Part shown: in pieces, positions 34,489 to 44,596 of the stretch
Layout of the letters: each line of letters begins with the position of its first letter
Numbering within the stretch: the stretch's first letter is position 1
NCBI GenBank assembly: GCA_020723385.1
Contig: DYIZ01000002.1
Location: 1 to 64,000 of the forward strand
Length of the DNA: 64,000 nt
Reading direction: 5' to 3'
Origin: Candidatus Aquidulcis sp.
GTDB lineage: Bacteria; Chloroflexota; Anaerolineae; Anaerolineales; UBA4823
Position numbers and translations under genes: made by a program
Notes under the pieces: model-generated
What the model was told of the DNA's origin: nothing
Seen by the model: the letters and a program-made list of their open reading frames with translations, nothing else
Database searches by the model: none

Positions 34489-37400
34489 ATGAACCAGAAT
34501 CTCGAGTATTACCTCACCCACTCCCCGATCACTGATCCCGGCCCGTTTACCTCGCTCTACGATGATCTGCCGGACGGCATCGAGGCGCTTTTCGCCGTCA
34601 TCCAGGGGGTGATGCTGCACCGCAACGCATCCCAATACTACGGCGTGCAGCGCACGGCGCAGCAGAACACCGAGATGGGCTTGCGCACCATGCAGCAGCG
34701 GCTGGCCCGCATGCAGGAACTCGACCCGTCTCCCCTGACCACAGCGCGTGACCCCTCCGAGCGGCAGATCGGCCTGTGCCGCGATTTTGCCCTCTTCCTG
34801 ACTTCCATCCTACGCCACAAAGGCATCCCCGCCCGCATGAGAGTCGGATTCGCCGCCTACTTTCCCGACTCCCGCTGGTATGGCGACCACTGGATCACCG
34901 AGTATTGGAACGCATCCCTGGGCCGGTGGGTGCTGTGCGATGCCGATATTGGCGGTATGCCTGCAGATGCCTTCAAATCGCCGGTTATGTGCGACCCCAC
35001 TGACATACGCCACGACGAGGAATTCTTCGTCGCTGGCAGCGCCTGGCAGTTGGCCCGCGCCGGCGAGGTGCGCTCCGACCATTTCCGCTACAGCGAGCGC
35101 TGGAAGGGTCTCCCCTGCATCCGCGGTAACCTGCTGCACGACTTCCAATCGCTGAACAAGCTCGAACTGCGCATCTTCGATTACTTCGACGATCTGCACC
35201 GCAAGCCGGAGCACCAGCTCACCGTTGAAGACAAGGCACTGCTCGACCGGATCGCCGCGCTGACCCACGAATCGGATGCCAGTTTCGACGAGATGCGCGC
35301 CCTCTTCGATGAATTGCCGCGCACCCGGCAAATCCTGGCGCAGCTTGGCCTGTCGGGACTCATCCCAGGGGCGGAGCAAGCCGATCCGAATGCGCTCCGG
35401 CCCTCGGGAGCCGAGCAACTGGCCGCGCTGGCCCAACCGGTTGCGCCGCGCTACTTCAGGATGCCCGGCAACGACACGCAGAGCGAATTGGCCGACCTGC
35501 CCTTCGCACCCATGCAGCAGCATGCCGCCGAGCCAATCCCCGGCATGGGCGACATCATCGTGCGCGGGGCGCGCCAGCACAACCTCAAGAACATCACCGT
35601 GCGCATCCCGCGCCACAAGCTGGTGGTCGTCACCGGGGTGTCGGGCAGCGGCAAGTCGTCGCTGGCCTTCGATACGATTTACGCCGAGGGGCAGCGGCGT
35701 TACGTGGAGAGCCTGTCATCCTTCGCCCGGCAGTTCATGGATCAGATGGAGAAGCCGCAGGTGGATCAGATCACCGGCCTCAACCCGGCGATTGCCATCG
35801 AGCAGAAGACCATCACCCGCAACCCGCGCTCGACGGTGGGCACGGTCACCGAGGTGCTGGATTACCTACGGGTGCTCTTCGCCCGGCTGGGCACGCCGCA
35901 TTGCCCGCAGTGCGGGCGGGCGGTGCAGCCCCAGGGGGCGCAGCAGATCGCCAACCAGTTGGCGGCGCTCCCGGCTGGGACGCGCTTCCAACTGCTGGCC
36001 CCGGTTGCCCGCCACCGCAAGGGGACGCACGTCGCCACGCTCAAGGATGCCCTCGGGCAGGGATTCGCACGCGCCCGCGTGGACGGCGAGACGCTGGACA
36101 TCGCCGAAGCGCTGAAAGGCAACAAGCTCCAGCTCGACAAGAACAAGAAACATTCCATCGAACTGGTGGTGGATAGGCTGGTTGTCCCCTCTTCCCACTC
36201 CCCTATCCCTTATCCCCTTTCCCCTGATAATTCCGAAAGGGATAAGGGACAGGGGATAGGGGAGGATGGGGATTTCCGCACCCGCCTGATGGATTCAGTC
36301 GAAACCAGTCTGAAGGCCGGGGATGGCGTGGTGATCGTGGCTGTGCAAGGCGAGAAGGAGATCCTGCTCTCCGAGCACAACGCCTGCCCGGAGTGCAATA
36401 TTAGCTTCTCCGAGCTGCAGCCGCAGTTGTTCAGTTTCAACTCGCCGATGGGCATGTGCGACGAGTGCAACGGGCTGGGCGTGGTCTTGCAGGTGGACCC
36501 CAATCTCATCATCACCCGCCCCGATCTCTCGCTGATGGATGGCGCATCCCGCTGGCATGGCGACCTGCGCAAAAAGGGCGCGCAGGGCTGGCATGTCACC
36601 AATCTGAAAGCTATTGCCGATCATTATGGTGTGGATTTGGAAACGCCATGGAACGATCTGCCCGAGAAGTTCCGCCAGGTGGTGCTCTATGGCTCGGAGG
36701 GCGAACGCGTCCATTTCAAATTCCAATCCGAAAACGACTCGGGAAGCTGGCGCGGCGAGAGCGTGCGTGACGTGAAAGGGGTGATCTATCACGTCAACCG
36801 GCTGTTCCGCCAGACCAAGGCCGAAGGCTCCCGGCGCTGGTACATGAGCTTCATGAGCCAGCTTCCCTGCCCCAAGTGCCATGGCGAGCGGTTGTGCGCC
36901 GAAGCGCGTTTCGCCACGGTCGGCGACAAGCGGCTGCCGGAGCTTTCGGGGCACAGCATCGCCGCGCTGTATGATTGGATCAATGATTTGCCCTCCCGCC
37001 TCGACGCGGAGCAAACCGCCATCGGGGGTGAGCTGCTTAACGAGATTCGCCAGCGATTGGGGTTCCTGCGCAACGTGGGCCTCCATTACCTGACCCTCGA
37101 CCGCCCTGCGCCGACCCTCTCCGGCGGCGAGGGGCAGCGCATCCGGCTGGCCTCGCAGATCGGCAGCGGGCTGGTGGGTGTCCTGTACATTCTGGACGAG
37201 CCATCCATTGGGCTGCACACCCGCGATCACCGCGCCCTGCTGGACACGCTCATCCACCTGCGCGACCTGGGCAACACCGTGCTGATCGTCGAGCACGACG
37301 CGGCGACGATGAAGGCCGCCGATTGGCTGATTGACCTCGGCCCCGGCCCCGGCATCCTGGGCGGCGAATTGATCTCGGCTGGCACGCCCGACGAGGTGAT

Positions 37401-38535
37401 GGCCGATCCCAACTCGCTCACCGGGCAGTATCTCTCGGGCAAGCTGCGGGTTACGGCGCCTAATGGGCAGGCGGCGCCTAACGGACAGGCGGCGCCTAAC
37501 GGACAGGCGGCGCCTAACGGACAGGTGCGCCGCTCGCCTTCCGGCTGGCTGACCATCCACGGGGCGCGGCTGCACAACCTAAAAAACCTGGAGGCGCGCT
37601 TCCCCCTGGGGACGCTGACCTGCATCACCGGGGTCAGCGGCTCCGGCAAGAGCAGCCTCATCGCCCAGACGTTGTACCCCGCCCTGATGCGGTCGCTCCA
37701 TAATTCTCAGGTCTCTCCCGGTCCACACGACAAAATCGAGGGGCTGGATCAACTGGATAAGGTGGTCAATATCACGCAGGAACCCATCGGGCGCAACCCG
37801 CGCTCCAATCCCGGCACCTACGTCGGCGCGCTGGACGAGATTCGCAAGGTGTTCGCCAGCACGCCGGAGGCCAAAGCCTTGGGCTACGGGGCGGGGCGTT
37901 TCAGCTTCAACGTCAAGGGCGGGCGCTGCGAGGCCTGCGTTGGTTACGGCTCCAAGCGGGTGGAGATGCACTTCCTGTCGGATGTGTGGGTCACGTGCAA
38001 GGAATGCGGCGGCAAGCGCTTCAACTATCAGACCTTGAACATCCTCTACAAAGGCAAAACCATCGCCGATGTGCTCGACATGGACGTGCAGCAGGCGATG
38101 GAATTCTTCGCCCCCTACCCGCACATCAACCGCATCCTGCAAACGCTTCACGATGTGGGGCTGGATTATCTCAAGCTCGGGCAGAGCGCCCTGACTCTCA
38201 GCGGCGGCGAAGCCCAACGGGTCAAGCTGGCCAAAGAGTTGAGCGCGGTCGCCACCGGGCGCACGATCTATATCCTCGACGAACCCACCACCGGCCTGCA
38301 TTTCGCCGACATCCAGCGGCTGCTGGATGTGCTTCACCGTTTGACTGACGCGGGGAACACCGTGATCGTGATCGAGCACAACCTGGATGTGATCAAAACC
38401 GCCGATTGGGTGCTCGACCTCGGCCCCGAGGGCGGCGACGCCGGCGGGCGAATCGTGGCCCAGGGGACGCCCGAAGCGGTAGCGCAGGTCGAGGCGAGCT
38501 TTACGGGCAAATATTTGAGAGAAGTGTTACATTAA
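34489..38535 (+). CDS. uvrA: Transglutaminase-like domain fused to excinuclease UvrA
   Basis: 1348 residues in one uninterrupted frame. Residues 1-352 hold a transglutaminase-like/cysteine-protease domain: Cys97 in [20 protein letters not shown], His134 in GDHWITEYW, Asp151 in LCDADIGG, then a helical region. From about 354 ([15 protein letters not shown]) the rest is complete UvrA: two ABC ATPase halves ([14 protein letters not shown] at about 381; [16 protein letters not shown]; a second [29 protein letters not shown]) and three zinc modules, including CEAC...CKEC. UvrA finds bulky DNA lesions with UvrB. An internal ATG at 35545 (codon 353) would give a normal-sized UvrA but has no ribosome-binding site. 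Two repeat insertions lie in the UvrA part (36186-36265, 37456-37527). Confidence 0.93.
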   Translation: MNQNLEYYLTHSPITDPGPFTSLYDDLPDGIEALFAVIQGVMLHRNASQYYGVQRTAQQNTEMGLRTMQQRLARMQELDPSPLTTARDPSERQIGLCRDFALFLTSILRHKGIPARMRVGFAAYFPDSRWYGDHWITEYWNASLGRWVLCDADIGGMPADAFKSPVMCDPTDIRHDEEFFVAGSAWQLARAGEVRSDHFRYSERWKGLPCIRGNLLHDFQSLNKLELRIFDYFDDLHRKPEHQLTVEDKALLDRIAALTHESDASFDEMRALFDELPRTRQILAQLGLSGLIPGAEQADPNALRPSGAEQLAALAQPVAPRYFRMPGNDTQSELADLPFAPMQQHAAEPIPGMGDIIVRGARQHNLKNITVRIPRHKLVVVTGVSGSGKSSLAFDTIYAEGQRRYVESLSSFARQFMDQMEKPQVDQITGLNPAIAIEQKTITRNPRSTVGTVTEVLDYLRVLFARLGTPHCPQCGRAVQPQGAQQIANQLAALPAGTRFQLLAPVARHRKGTHVATLKDALGQGFARARVDGETLDIAEALKGNKLQLDKNKKHSIELVVDRLVVPSSHSPIPYPLSPDNSERDKGQGIGEDGDFRTRLMDSVETSLKAGDGVVIVAVQGEKEILLSEHNACPECNISFSELQPQLFSFNSPMGMCDECNGLGVVLQVDPNLIITRPDLSLMDGASRWHGDLRKKGAQGWHVTNLKAIADHYGVDLETPWNDLPEKFRQVVLYGSEGERVHFKFQSENDSGSWRGESVRDVKGVIYHVNRLFRQTKAEGSRRWYMSFMSQLPCPKCHGERLCAEARFATVGDKRLPELSGHSIAALYDWINDLPSRLDAEQTAIGGELLNEIRQRLGFLRNVGLHYLTLDRPAPTLSGGEGQRIRLASQIGSGLVGVLYILDEPSIGLHTRDHRALLDTLIHLRDLGNTVLIVEHDAATMKAADWLIDLGPGPGILGGELISAGTPDEVMADPNSLTGQYLSGKLRVTAPNGQAAPNGQAAPNGQAAPNGQVRRSPSGWLTIHGARLHNLKNLEARFPLGTLTCITGVSGSGKSSLIAQTLYPALMRSLHNSQVSPGPHDKIEGLDQLDKVVNITQEPIGRNPRSNPGTYVGALDEIRKVFASTPEAKALGYGAGRFSFNVKGGRCEACVGYGSKRVEMHFLSDVWVTCKECGGKRFNYQTLNILYKGKTIADVLDMDVQQAMEFFAPYPHINRILQTLHDVGLDYLKLGQSALTLSGGEAQRVKLAKELSAVATGRTIYILDEPTTGLHFADIQRLLDVLHRLTDAGNTVIVIEHNLDVIKTADWVLDLGPEGGDAGGRIVAQGTPEAVAQVEASFTGKYLREVLH
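36186..36265. repeat. Palindromic word array, cccctatccctta / ataagggataggg, inside uvrA
   Basis: The left arm cccctatcccttatcccctt faces the right arm gggataagggacaggggata around a short loop. It is the same kind of word palindrome as the intergenic arrays but in frame, adding about 25 residues ([20 protein letters not shown]) absent from E. coli UvrA at this site. Confidence 0.88.
37456..37527 (+). repeat. Four 18-bp tandem repeats inside uvrA (APNGQA)
   Basis: gcgcctaa(c/t)gg(a/g)caggcg is repeated four times head to tail, encoding four APNGQA hexapeptides in the linker between the two ATPase halves. Near-identity of the last three units suggests recent expansion. Confidence 0.92.
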
Positions 38536-38623
38536 ACTCGGCAAGCCGCCGTAGCGGGATAGTTGGCGCAGTGAGTAAACGCGAGAGCAGCAAATAGCAA
38601 TCAGCGATAAAAAGGAGCAATTC

Positions 38624-39046
38624 ATGACAACTTCAATTCACGGACAGGTACAGCATTTAAATCCTGACGGTCTGTCGAAAAACCCTGCTTTCACCAACGT
38701 GATTGCAGTGACGGGTCAGGTAAAAACGATATACATTGGCGGGCAAGACGCGGTAGACGCTTCTGGAAAAATTGTAGGCAAGGGGAATATCAAGCAACAG
38801 ACCGAGCAAGTTTTTAATAATTTGCTGACCGCTCTGAAAGCGAGCGGCGCTGAACTGGAACACATCGTCAAATGGAATATCTACATAGTTCAAGGGCAAC
38901 CCATTCAGCCTGCTTTTGAAGTTTTCCAAAGCGTCTGGGGACGCAGACCTAATCCGCCTACCATTACCGTGATGTTTGTGTTTGGATTGGCGAACCCTGA
39001 TTTTTTGGTAGAAATGGATGCAATTGCTGTTGTTCCTGAAATATAA
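38624..39046 (+). CDS. RidA/YjgF-family protein
   Basis: 140 residues; AAAGGAG before the ATG. Typical features: NVIAVTGQVKTIYIGGQDAV, the helix KQQTEQVFNNLLTALKASGA, and KWNIYIV. RidA enzymes deaminate reactive enamine/imine intermediates. The arginine that anchors the substrate carboxylate in canonical RidA (near the C-terminal third, usually in RP..R or R....V) is not obvious here (RRPNPPTITVMFV has Arg earlier), so activity is uncertain. Stand-alone gene after uvrA. Confidence 0.85.
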   Translation: MTTSIHGQVQHLNPDGLSKNPAFTNVIAVTGQVKTIYIGGQDAVDASGKIVGKGNIKQQTEQVFNNLLTALKASGAELEHIVKWNIYIVQGQPIQPAFEVFQSVWGRRPNPPTITVMFVFGLANPDFLVEMDAIAVVPEI

Positions 39047-39132
39047 CGATCTAAAATCACAGGGGAAATTCGCCCGTTCGAGTTATTTGCGAAAAGCGCC
39101 CATCGTCGAACTTAACCAACCCCAGGCTGGTA

Positions 39133-39138
39133 TATAAT
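39133..39138 (+). promoter_or_regulatory. -10 box of the tldD operon (TATAAT)
   Basis: A perfect TATAAT lies 59 bases before the tldD ATG; no good -35 is seen at standard spacing. Confidence 0.5.
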
Positions 39139-39196
39139 TCGGCACACACCACCGCACACATTGCAGCCAATCCTAACCCTCAGGAGGAAACCTGAT

Positions 39197-40567
39197 ATGC
39201 AAGATCGTTTGACCGAGGCCCTCAAGGCCCAAGATGTAGAATATGCTGACATCCGGGTGGAAGATACCACCAACACCTGGGTCAATTTCCGCGGCCCCGA
39301 CCTGGACACCATCGGCTCGGCGCGCACCGTGGGCGGCATCGTCCGGGCGCTGTACAAGGGCGGATGGGGCTACGCCACTTTCAACGATTTGGACGATCTG
39401 CCCAAGCGGGTGCGTGAAGCCTGCGAGACCGCTAAACTGGTCGGCAGAGACACAACCTACTTTGCCCCGGCAGAACCGGTGGTGGATGTGATCCCGGCCA
39501 GGCTGGTCAAGGATTTCCGCCAGGTGCCGCTGGCCGAGAAGAAGGCCACCATGGAAGCTTACAACCGCATCGTTCTCGGCTACCACAAGAGCATCCAGGC
39601 CTCTTCCGTCCGCTATGCTGACTACTTCAAGACTGTCCATTACGCCAACTCCGAGGGAACCTACATCGAGGAGGAGATTCCCGATGTCAACATGATTGTG
39701 GCGGCGATTGCCCGCGATGGCGACGTCGTCCAGACCGCTTTCGAAACCGGCGGCGGTGCGGATGGATTTCAAAGCGTCGAAAATTTTCACGAGAAAGCCG
39801 AATCTGCTGCACGCAAGGCGGTCGAGCTGCTCGCTGCCCCGCCGGTGGCTGGCGGAAAATACAGCGTCATCACCAACCAGGTGATGACGGGCGTTTTCAC
39901 CCACGAAGCCTTCGGCCACCTGTCCGAGTCCGACTTCGTTTACGAAAACCCGCGTATGCAGGAATTGATGCAGTTGGGCAAGCGTTTTGGCGGAGACGGG
40001 CTGAACATCCTCGACGACGGCTCACGGCCTGGCGGGTTAGGCACGCACCGCTACGATTACGAGGGAACGACTACTCGGAAGAATTATCTCATCAAGGATG
40101 GCATCCTCGTCGGGCGGCTGCACTCCCGAGAAACTGCGGCGAAGATGGGTGAGCAGATCACCGGGAATTCCCGCGCCGTCTTCTTCCAGCACCCGCCTAT
40201 CGTGCGCATGACCAACACCTACATTGACCAGGGAACGGCGAAATTCGAGGACATGGTCAAGGGCATCGAGCTGGGCGTCTACGCCGTTAACTCCATCGGC
40301 GGGCAAACCGCCATGGAGATGTTCACCTTCAGCGCGGCCTACGGCTTCATGATCCGCAACGGTCAGATCGCCGAATTGGTGCGCGACGTGGTGCTGACCG
40401 GCAATGTCTTCGACACCTTGATGAACATTGATATGATCGGGAACGATCTGGGGTGGGAGCCCCACGGCCCCGGCGGCTGCGGCAAAGGCGGCCAGCACCC
40501 GCTGCGCGTGGGATTGGGCGGGCCGCACATCCGCATTCAGAATTGCGTCGTAGGAGGCCAGCAGTGA
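39197..40567 (+). CDS. tldD: Metalloprotease TldD
   Basis: 456 residues from the ATG at 39197, preceded by AGGAGG; an earlier in-frame ATG has no such site. The zinc motif HEAFGHLSESD (about residue 236) corresponds to the HExxxH signature of TldD. The GSARTVGGIVRALYKGGWGY region is typical. With TldE (next gene, overlapping GTGA) it forms a heterodimeric protease acting on unfolded or small peptides, known for microcin and modified-peptide processing. Confidence 0.9.
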   Translation: MQDRLTEALKAQDVEYADIRVEDTTNTWVNFRGPDLDTIGSARTVGGIVRALYKGGWGYATFNDLDDLPKRVREACETAKLVGRDTTYFAPAEPVVDVIPARLVKDFRQVPLAEKKATMEAYNRIVLGYHKSIQASSVRYADYFKTVHYANSEGTYIEEEIPDVNMIVAAIARDGDVVQTAFETGGGADGFQSVENFHEKAESAARKAVELLAAPPVAGGKYSVITNQVMTGVFTHEAFGHLSESDFVYENPRMQELMQLGKRFGGDGLNILDDGSRPGGLGTHRYDYEGTTTRKNYLIKDGILVGRLHSRETAAKMGEQITGNSRAVFFQHPPIVRMTNTYIDQGTAKFEDMVKGIELGVYAVNSIGGQTAMEMFTFSAAYGFMIRNGQIAELVRDVVLTGNVFDTLMNIDMIGNDLGWEPHGPGGCGKGGQHPLRVGLGGPHIRIQNCVVGGQQ

Positions 40568-41862
40568 TCGTCGAGAAAATCATCGAAAGAGCTATGCGGA
40601 AGGCGCAGGCCGCCCAGGCCATCATGCTGACGCAGGAAACCAGCGAAGTGAACTTCGAGAACGACCGGCTCAAGTCGGCTGAATCATCGCAGCGCACGCA
40701 GATTGACCTGAAAGTGATCGTGAATGGGAAAGTTGGCGTTTCGAGCACCACGGACCCGAACGATGTCGAAGGCGTGGTGAGCCGCGCCCTCGAAGCGGCT
40801 GAGTTCGGCAGTGAGGCGCACTTCGATCTGCCGGACGCCCAATCCCTCGAACCGGTGAAGATCTTCGACCCGGCGCTGCTGCCCCTCGAAAAGCCGGAGA
40901 TGATCCGCATGGGCCAGCAGATGATGGACATGATCAAATCCTACAACCCGGAAATCCTGGCCGGCGCGGGGGTCAACAAAACAGTCTACAAAGTGGCGTA
41001 TGCCAACTCGAAGGGCGCTAATTACACCGCCGATCACACCGAATTCAACGTCGGGGCAGGCGGGGCGCTCGTGCGCGGCACGGATATTCTCTATGCTGGT
41101 CACGGCATCGGACAGAAGAAGCGCGCCGTGGATACCGAGGAGATCGCCGCGCAGGCCATCGAGTATTTCCGACTGGCTGAGACCATCGTTCCCATCGAAT
41201 CGGGCGAGATGCCAGTGATCTTCACCCCCTCCGGGCTGATTGCGCTGCTGCTCTCCTTGGGACTGGCAATTGACGGGAAGAACGTCCACCTGGGGGCCTC
41301 GCCCCTGCGGGACAAACTCGGCCAGCAGATCGCCGATCCGCGGCTGACGCTGGTGGACGATCCGTTTGTCGAGTTCGGCCCGCGTACCAGCGCTTTCGAT
41401 GATGAGGGCACGCCGCGCAAGGTGACCCCATTGATCGAGAAAGGCGTGCTGCGCAACTTTATCTACGATCTGGATACCGCCGGGCGCGCCGGGGTCAAGC
41501 CCACCGGGCACGGCTCCAGCCGCCGCCTGACCAACCTGGTGATCAACGCAGGCGATACCCCTTACGAACAGATGCTGCGCGATATCCCCAATGGTTTGCT
41601 GGTACACGAATACCTGGGGCTGGGTCAGGGCAACCCGATCAACGGCGATTTCTCCGTCAACGTGTTCCTGGGTTATAAGATCGAGAACGGCAAGCTCATG
41701 GGACGTGTGAAAGATGTCATGCTGGCGGGCAACGCCTTCGATGCGCTGAAGAACATTGCCGCCATGAGCAAAGAACGCGAGTGGGTCAGCGGGCCGTTTG
41801 CCTGGTTTTCTGGCCTGATGCCGTATGTCCAGGTTGGCAAGTTGAGCGTGACGGCGAAGTAG
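40564..41862 (+). CDS. TldE/PmbA, partner subunit of TldD
   Basis: 432 residues from a GTG at 40564 that overlaps the tldD stop (GTGA), with AGGAGG at 40552-40557. Typical PmbA features: VSSTTDPNDVEGVVSRALEA, GFTPSGLIALL-like FTPSGLIALLLSLGLAI, and LVINAGDTPYEQML; no HExxxH zinc motif, as expected for this subunit. Translationally coupled with tldD. Confidence 0.9.
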   Translation: MIVEKIIERAMRKAQAAQAIMLTQETSEVNFENDRLKSAESSQRTQIDLKVIVNGKVGVSSTTDPNDVEGVVSRALEAAEFGSEAHFDLPDAQSLEPVKIFDPALLPLEKPEMIRMGQQMMDMIKSYNPEILAGAGVNKTVYKVAYANSKGANYTADHTEFNVGAGGALVRGTDILYAGHGIGQKKRAVDTEEIAAQAIEYFRLAETIVPIESGEMPVIFTPSGLIALLLSLGLAIDGKNVHLGASPLRDKLGQQIADPRLTLVDDPFVEFGPRTSAFDDEGTPRKVTPLIEKGVLRNFIYDLDTAGRAGVKPTGHGSSRRLTNLVINAGDTPYEQMLRDIPNGLLVHEYLGLGQGNPINGDFSVNVFLGYKIENGKLMGRVKDVMLAGNAFDALKNIAAMSKEREWVSGPFAWFSGLMPYVQVGKLSVTAK

Positions 41863-41904
41863 AATTTTGTACAGGAAATTCTTGTTTTGTGCAAGGAAAT
41901 AGAG

Positions 41905-41976
41905 AATCCGCTAATCCTCGCTAATCGGCGCTAATCTTTAAAAATTCGCGAAGATTAGCGAGGATTAGCGGATTTA
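41905..41976. repeat. Palindromic word array, aatccgctaatcctcgctaa / ttagcgaggattagcggatt
   Basis: The left arm has three gctaatc words. The right arm is the near-exact complement (gattagcgaggattagcgga) around an A/T loop. It lies after the tldD-tldE operon. Confidence 0.9.
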
Positions 41977-42011
41977 TGATGTCTTTTTGGGCTTGTCTGG
42001 ATTAAGAAAAT

Positions 42012-43169
42012 ATGACCACTCAACCAAACATCCGCAATTTCACCTATACCCATGCCGTGCTGGAGGGGACTGCCTACGAAGTGGGCAGGCAGCAAGGCGA
42101 GATCATCCAGCGCATCCCGGCGGCGGCGAAATTCTTCACCTCGCCGCTGCCCGAGCGCGGCCCGCTCTCACCGCGGGAGGCCGAGGCTTTTCTGAAATTT
42201 TTCGCCACTTACTGCCCCGGGCTGAACGAGGAAATCGATGGATTTGCTCACGCTCTCGGGGCCTCGCCGGAACAGGTGGTTTATTACGCCTTCACTTACC
42301 AGCCTGGCGGACATTGCAGCCACTTCGCGGCGCTGCCCTCGCTCACCGAGGACGGGCATCTGCTGGTGGGGCGCAACTACGATTTCAACCCGGAGATGTC
42401 CGACCTGCGCCTGGTGACGGTGCGCATCGCCGGGCGGCCGGTGCACACCGGGTTCTCGGAAGTTCTTTTTGGGCGTGACGATGGCATCAACGAGCATGGG
42501 CTGTGCGCTACGATGTCAGCCGGCGCACCCATGGCGCCGACCGAACCCGGCGGGTGCATGTTCTGGGCGGTCATCCGCACCGTGCTCGACCGCTGCGCCA
42601 CGGTGGACGAGGCCATCGAGTTGATCCAGACGATCCCCATCTCGTTCAACTTCAATCTTCTGCTGGCTGACCGCACGGGGCAGGCGGCGCTCATGGAGAT
42701 CGCCAGCTCCCGCCGGGGGGTGAAACGCATCGGCCCCGGAACCCCCGATCAATTCCTGGTTGTCACCAATCATTACAATCTTCCCGAAATGAAACCCTAC
42801 GATCTGGGCCGGATGTGGAACTCGCTGCTGCGCTACCGGGCTGTCCAAAGCCGCTTGCAAGCCGCCGCGCCGCGCATCAATTGTGAGACGATGCGGGGCA
42901 TCCTGTCCGACCCGGTCCCGCAGGGGGTGTGCGGCTATTTCTACACCGAATACCTGGGGACGCTGTGGTCGGAGGTGATTGACGTGACCGCCGGTACGCT
43001 GGAGGTGTGCTTCGGGGCGGCGAGCCACAATCCCTGGCGCTCGTTCGATCTGCACAGCCCGCGGGGCGTGACGGAATACCCGGTGCAGTTACCCGACTTG
43101 CAGGCCCCGCCGGTATTTTGGAAGAAACTGGCGCCGGGCAGTGAACCCGAAACAATCGAGGAGGCATAA
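42012..43169 (+). CDS. C45-family Ntn hydrolase (acyl-transferase/amidase-like)
   Basis: 385 residues. The probable autocatalytic nucleophile is Cys102 in YQPGGHCSHFAAL; GRNYDFNPEM and the Asn-containing VTNHYNLPEM are typical of the peptidase C45/penicillin acyltransferase-like group. Members self-cleave before Cys and hydrolyse linear amides of small molecules. Substrate unknown. The stop overlaps the nitroreductase ATG (TAATG), so the two genes are coupled. Confidence 0.85.
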   Translation: MTTQPNIRNFTYTHAVLEGTAYEVGRQQGEIIQRIPAAAKFFTSPLPERGPLSPREAEAFLKFFATYCPGLNEEIDGFAHALGASPEQVVYYAFTYQPGGHCSHFAALPSLTEDGHLLVGRNYDFNPEMSDLRLVTVRIAGRPVHTGFSEVLFGRDDGINEHGLCATMSAGAPMAPTEPGGCMFWAVIRTVLDRCATVDEAIELIQTIPISFNFNLLLADRTGQAALMEIASSRRGVKRIGPGTPDQFLVVTNHYNLPEMKPYDLGRMWNSLLRYRAVQSRLQAAAPRINCETMRGILSDPVPQGVCGYFYTEYLGTLWSEVIDVTAGTLEVCFGAASHNPWRSFDLHSPRGVTEYPVQLPDLQAPPVFWKKLAPGSEPETIEEA

Positions 43170-43744
43170 TGGACACATTCGAAGCAATTGCCAGCCGGCG
43201 CAGCATCCGCAAATTCAAGAGCGATCCGCTCCCAGATGAGATTCTCCAAAAAATCCTGCTGGCAGCCACCCAGGCGCCCTCCGGCAAGAACCGGCAGCCG
43301 TGGCGCTTTATCGTCGTCCAGGGTGAGAAACGCGCCGAGATGCTCAACATCATGCGCCAGGGGATTGCACACGCAAAAGAGCAGAGGGGTGAGTCAGGCA
43401 GCAGTGAATGGTCAGCTTACGTGATGGAACAGGCGCCGGTGACGGTGTTCGTTTTCAACCCGGATGGCATTCACCCCTGGCTGGCGCATTCGATTGACCA
43501 GAATTTCGATGATCTGGTCAATGTGCAATCGGTCGGGGCGGCAATCCAGAACATGCTGCTGGCCGCACAGGCGCTGGGCGTCGGCTCGCTGTGGATTTGC
43601 GACGTTTTCTACGCCTACGAGGAACTGCTCCACTGGCTGGGCGAAAGCTGCCAAATGGTCGCCGCCGTCTCGCTGGGCTACGCAGATGAGAAACCCGATG
43701 CGCGCTCACGCAAGCCGGTGAGCGAAGTCACGCGTTGGATATAG
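43169..43744 (+). CDS. Nitroreductase-family FMN oxidoreductase
   Basis: 191 residues; GAGGAGG before the ATG, which overlaps the upstream stop. FEAIASRRSIRKFKSDPLPD and APSGKNRQPWRFIVV bind FMN phosphate; GAAIQNMLLAAQALGVGS and the C-terminal VAAVSLGYADEKP are standard. It reduces nitro, quinone or similar compounds with NAD(P)H. Operon with the C45 hydrolase and the Fpg/Nei-like gene downstream. Confidence 0.9.
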   Translation: MDTFEAIASRRSIRKFKSDPLPDEILQKILLAATQAPSGKNRQPWRFIVVQGEKRAEMLNIMRQGIAHAKEQRGESGSSEWSAYVMEQAPVTVFVFNPDGIHPWLAHSIDQNFDDLVNVQSVGAAIQNMLLAAQALGVGSLWICDVFYAYEELLHWLGESCQMVAAVSLGYADEKPDARSRKPVSEVTRWI

Positions 43745-43753
43745 AGGAATGCC

Positions 43754-44596
43754 ATGATCGAAATGCCCGAAGCCGTCACTATCGCCCAGCAGATGAACGA
43801 GACCCTGACCGGGAAAACGATTGCCAGCTTTGCACGCGGCAATCTCATCCATAAATTCCTATGGCTCAACCGGCCCGACGAGGAATACCAGGCTATCCTG
43901 ACTGGCAAAACCGTCAGCGGGGCGAGCAATTTTGGACGCTCGATTTATCTCCATCTGGGACCGGAAACCCGGCTTTGCTGGGGGGATTTCGGCGGGCGAA
44001 TCCTCTACCACGAGGCGGGGCAGCCGCTCCCCAAGAGCTTCCACCTCGTTTGGGAGTTCAGCGACGGTGCGCACCTGACCTATGCGCTGCAAATGTGGGG
44101 CGGCGTGCGCTTGCTCGATTCAACACACATCGCCGAGCAATCCCACCCGGATGACGGCTTCCAGCCGCTCAGCCCGGAGTTCACCCTCGAACGTCTCGAT
44201 GAGATGCTGGACGCTTACCCGGAGAAAACATCGAAGGGCGTCAAGGGTTTCCTGGTCGCCACCGGCTACGTTACGCCCAACCACATTGCCGGGCTGGGCA
44301 ACGCCTACGCACAGGATATTCTCTTCCGGGCGGGGATAGACCCGCGGCGCAAGACTCCCAATCTCTCCGCGGATCACCGCCGCAAGCTGTTCGACGCCAT
44401 CCAGCAGACGATGCAGGATGCAATTGCCCTGAACGGGCGCGATGAAGAGCATGATCTCTTCGACCAGCCGGGGCATTACACCCGGTTGATGGACAGCCGC
44501 AAGGTAGGCCAGCCCTGCCCGGTCTGCGGGACGGCGATTATGAAATTACAATACCTGGGCGGGGCGTGCTACCTGTGTCCAGGCTGCCAGGAGTAA
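43754..44596 (+). CDS. Fpg/Nei-like DNA glycosylase family protein lacking Pro2
   Basis: 280 residues; GAGGAA precedes the ATG at 43754. Fpg/Nei fold features: MIEMPEAVT start aligned to MPELPEV, H2TH region (TPNHIAGLGNAYAQDILFRAGI) and C-terminal four-Cys zinc finger (CPVCGTAI...CYLCPGCQ). The catalytic N-terminal Pro2 is replaced by Ile while Glu3 is kept. Starting at the internal ATG 43763 would restore MPE but shorten the conserved start. Canonical base excision with Schiff-base chemistry is therefore doubtful. Third gene of a probable operon. Confidence 0.85.
   Translation: MIEMPEAVTIAQQMNETLTGKTIASFARGNLIHKFLWLNRPDEEYQAILTGKTVSGASNFGRSIYLHLGPETRLCWGDFGGRILYHEAGQPLPKSFHLVWEFSDGAHLTYALQMWGGVRLLDSTHIAEQSHPDDGFQPLSPEFTLERLDEMLDAYPEKTSKGVKGFLVATGYVTPNHIAGLGNAYAQDILFRAGIDPRRKTPNLSADHRRKLFDAIQQTMQDAIALNGRDEEHDLFDQPGHYTRLMDSRKVGQPCPVCGTAIMKLQYLGGACYLCPGCQE

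Noticed and set aside
34489-35544. Treating the transglutaminase-like part as a separate upstream gene
   Set aside because: No stop codon, ribosome-binding site or frame change separates it from uvrA; an internal start is possible but unsupported.
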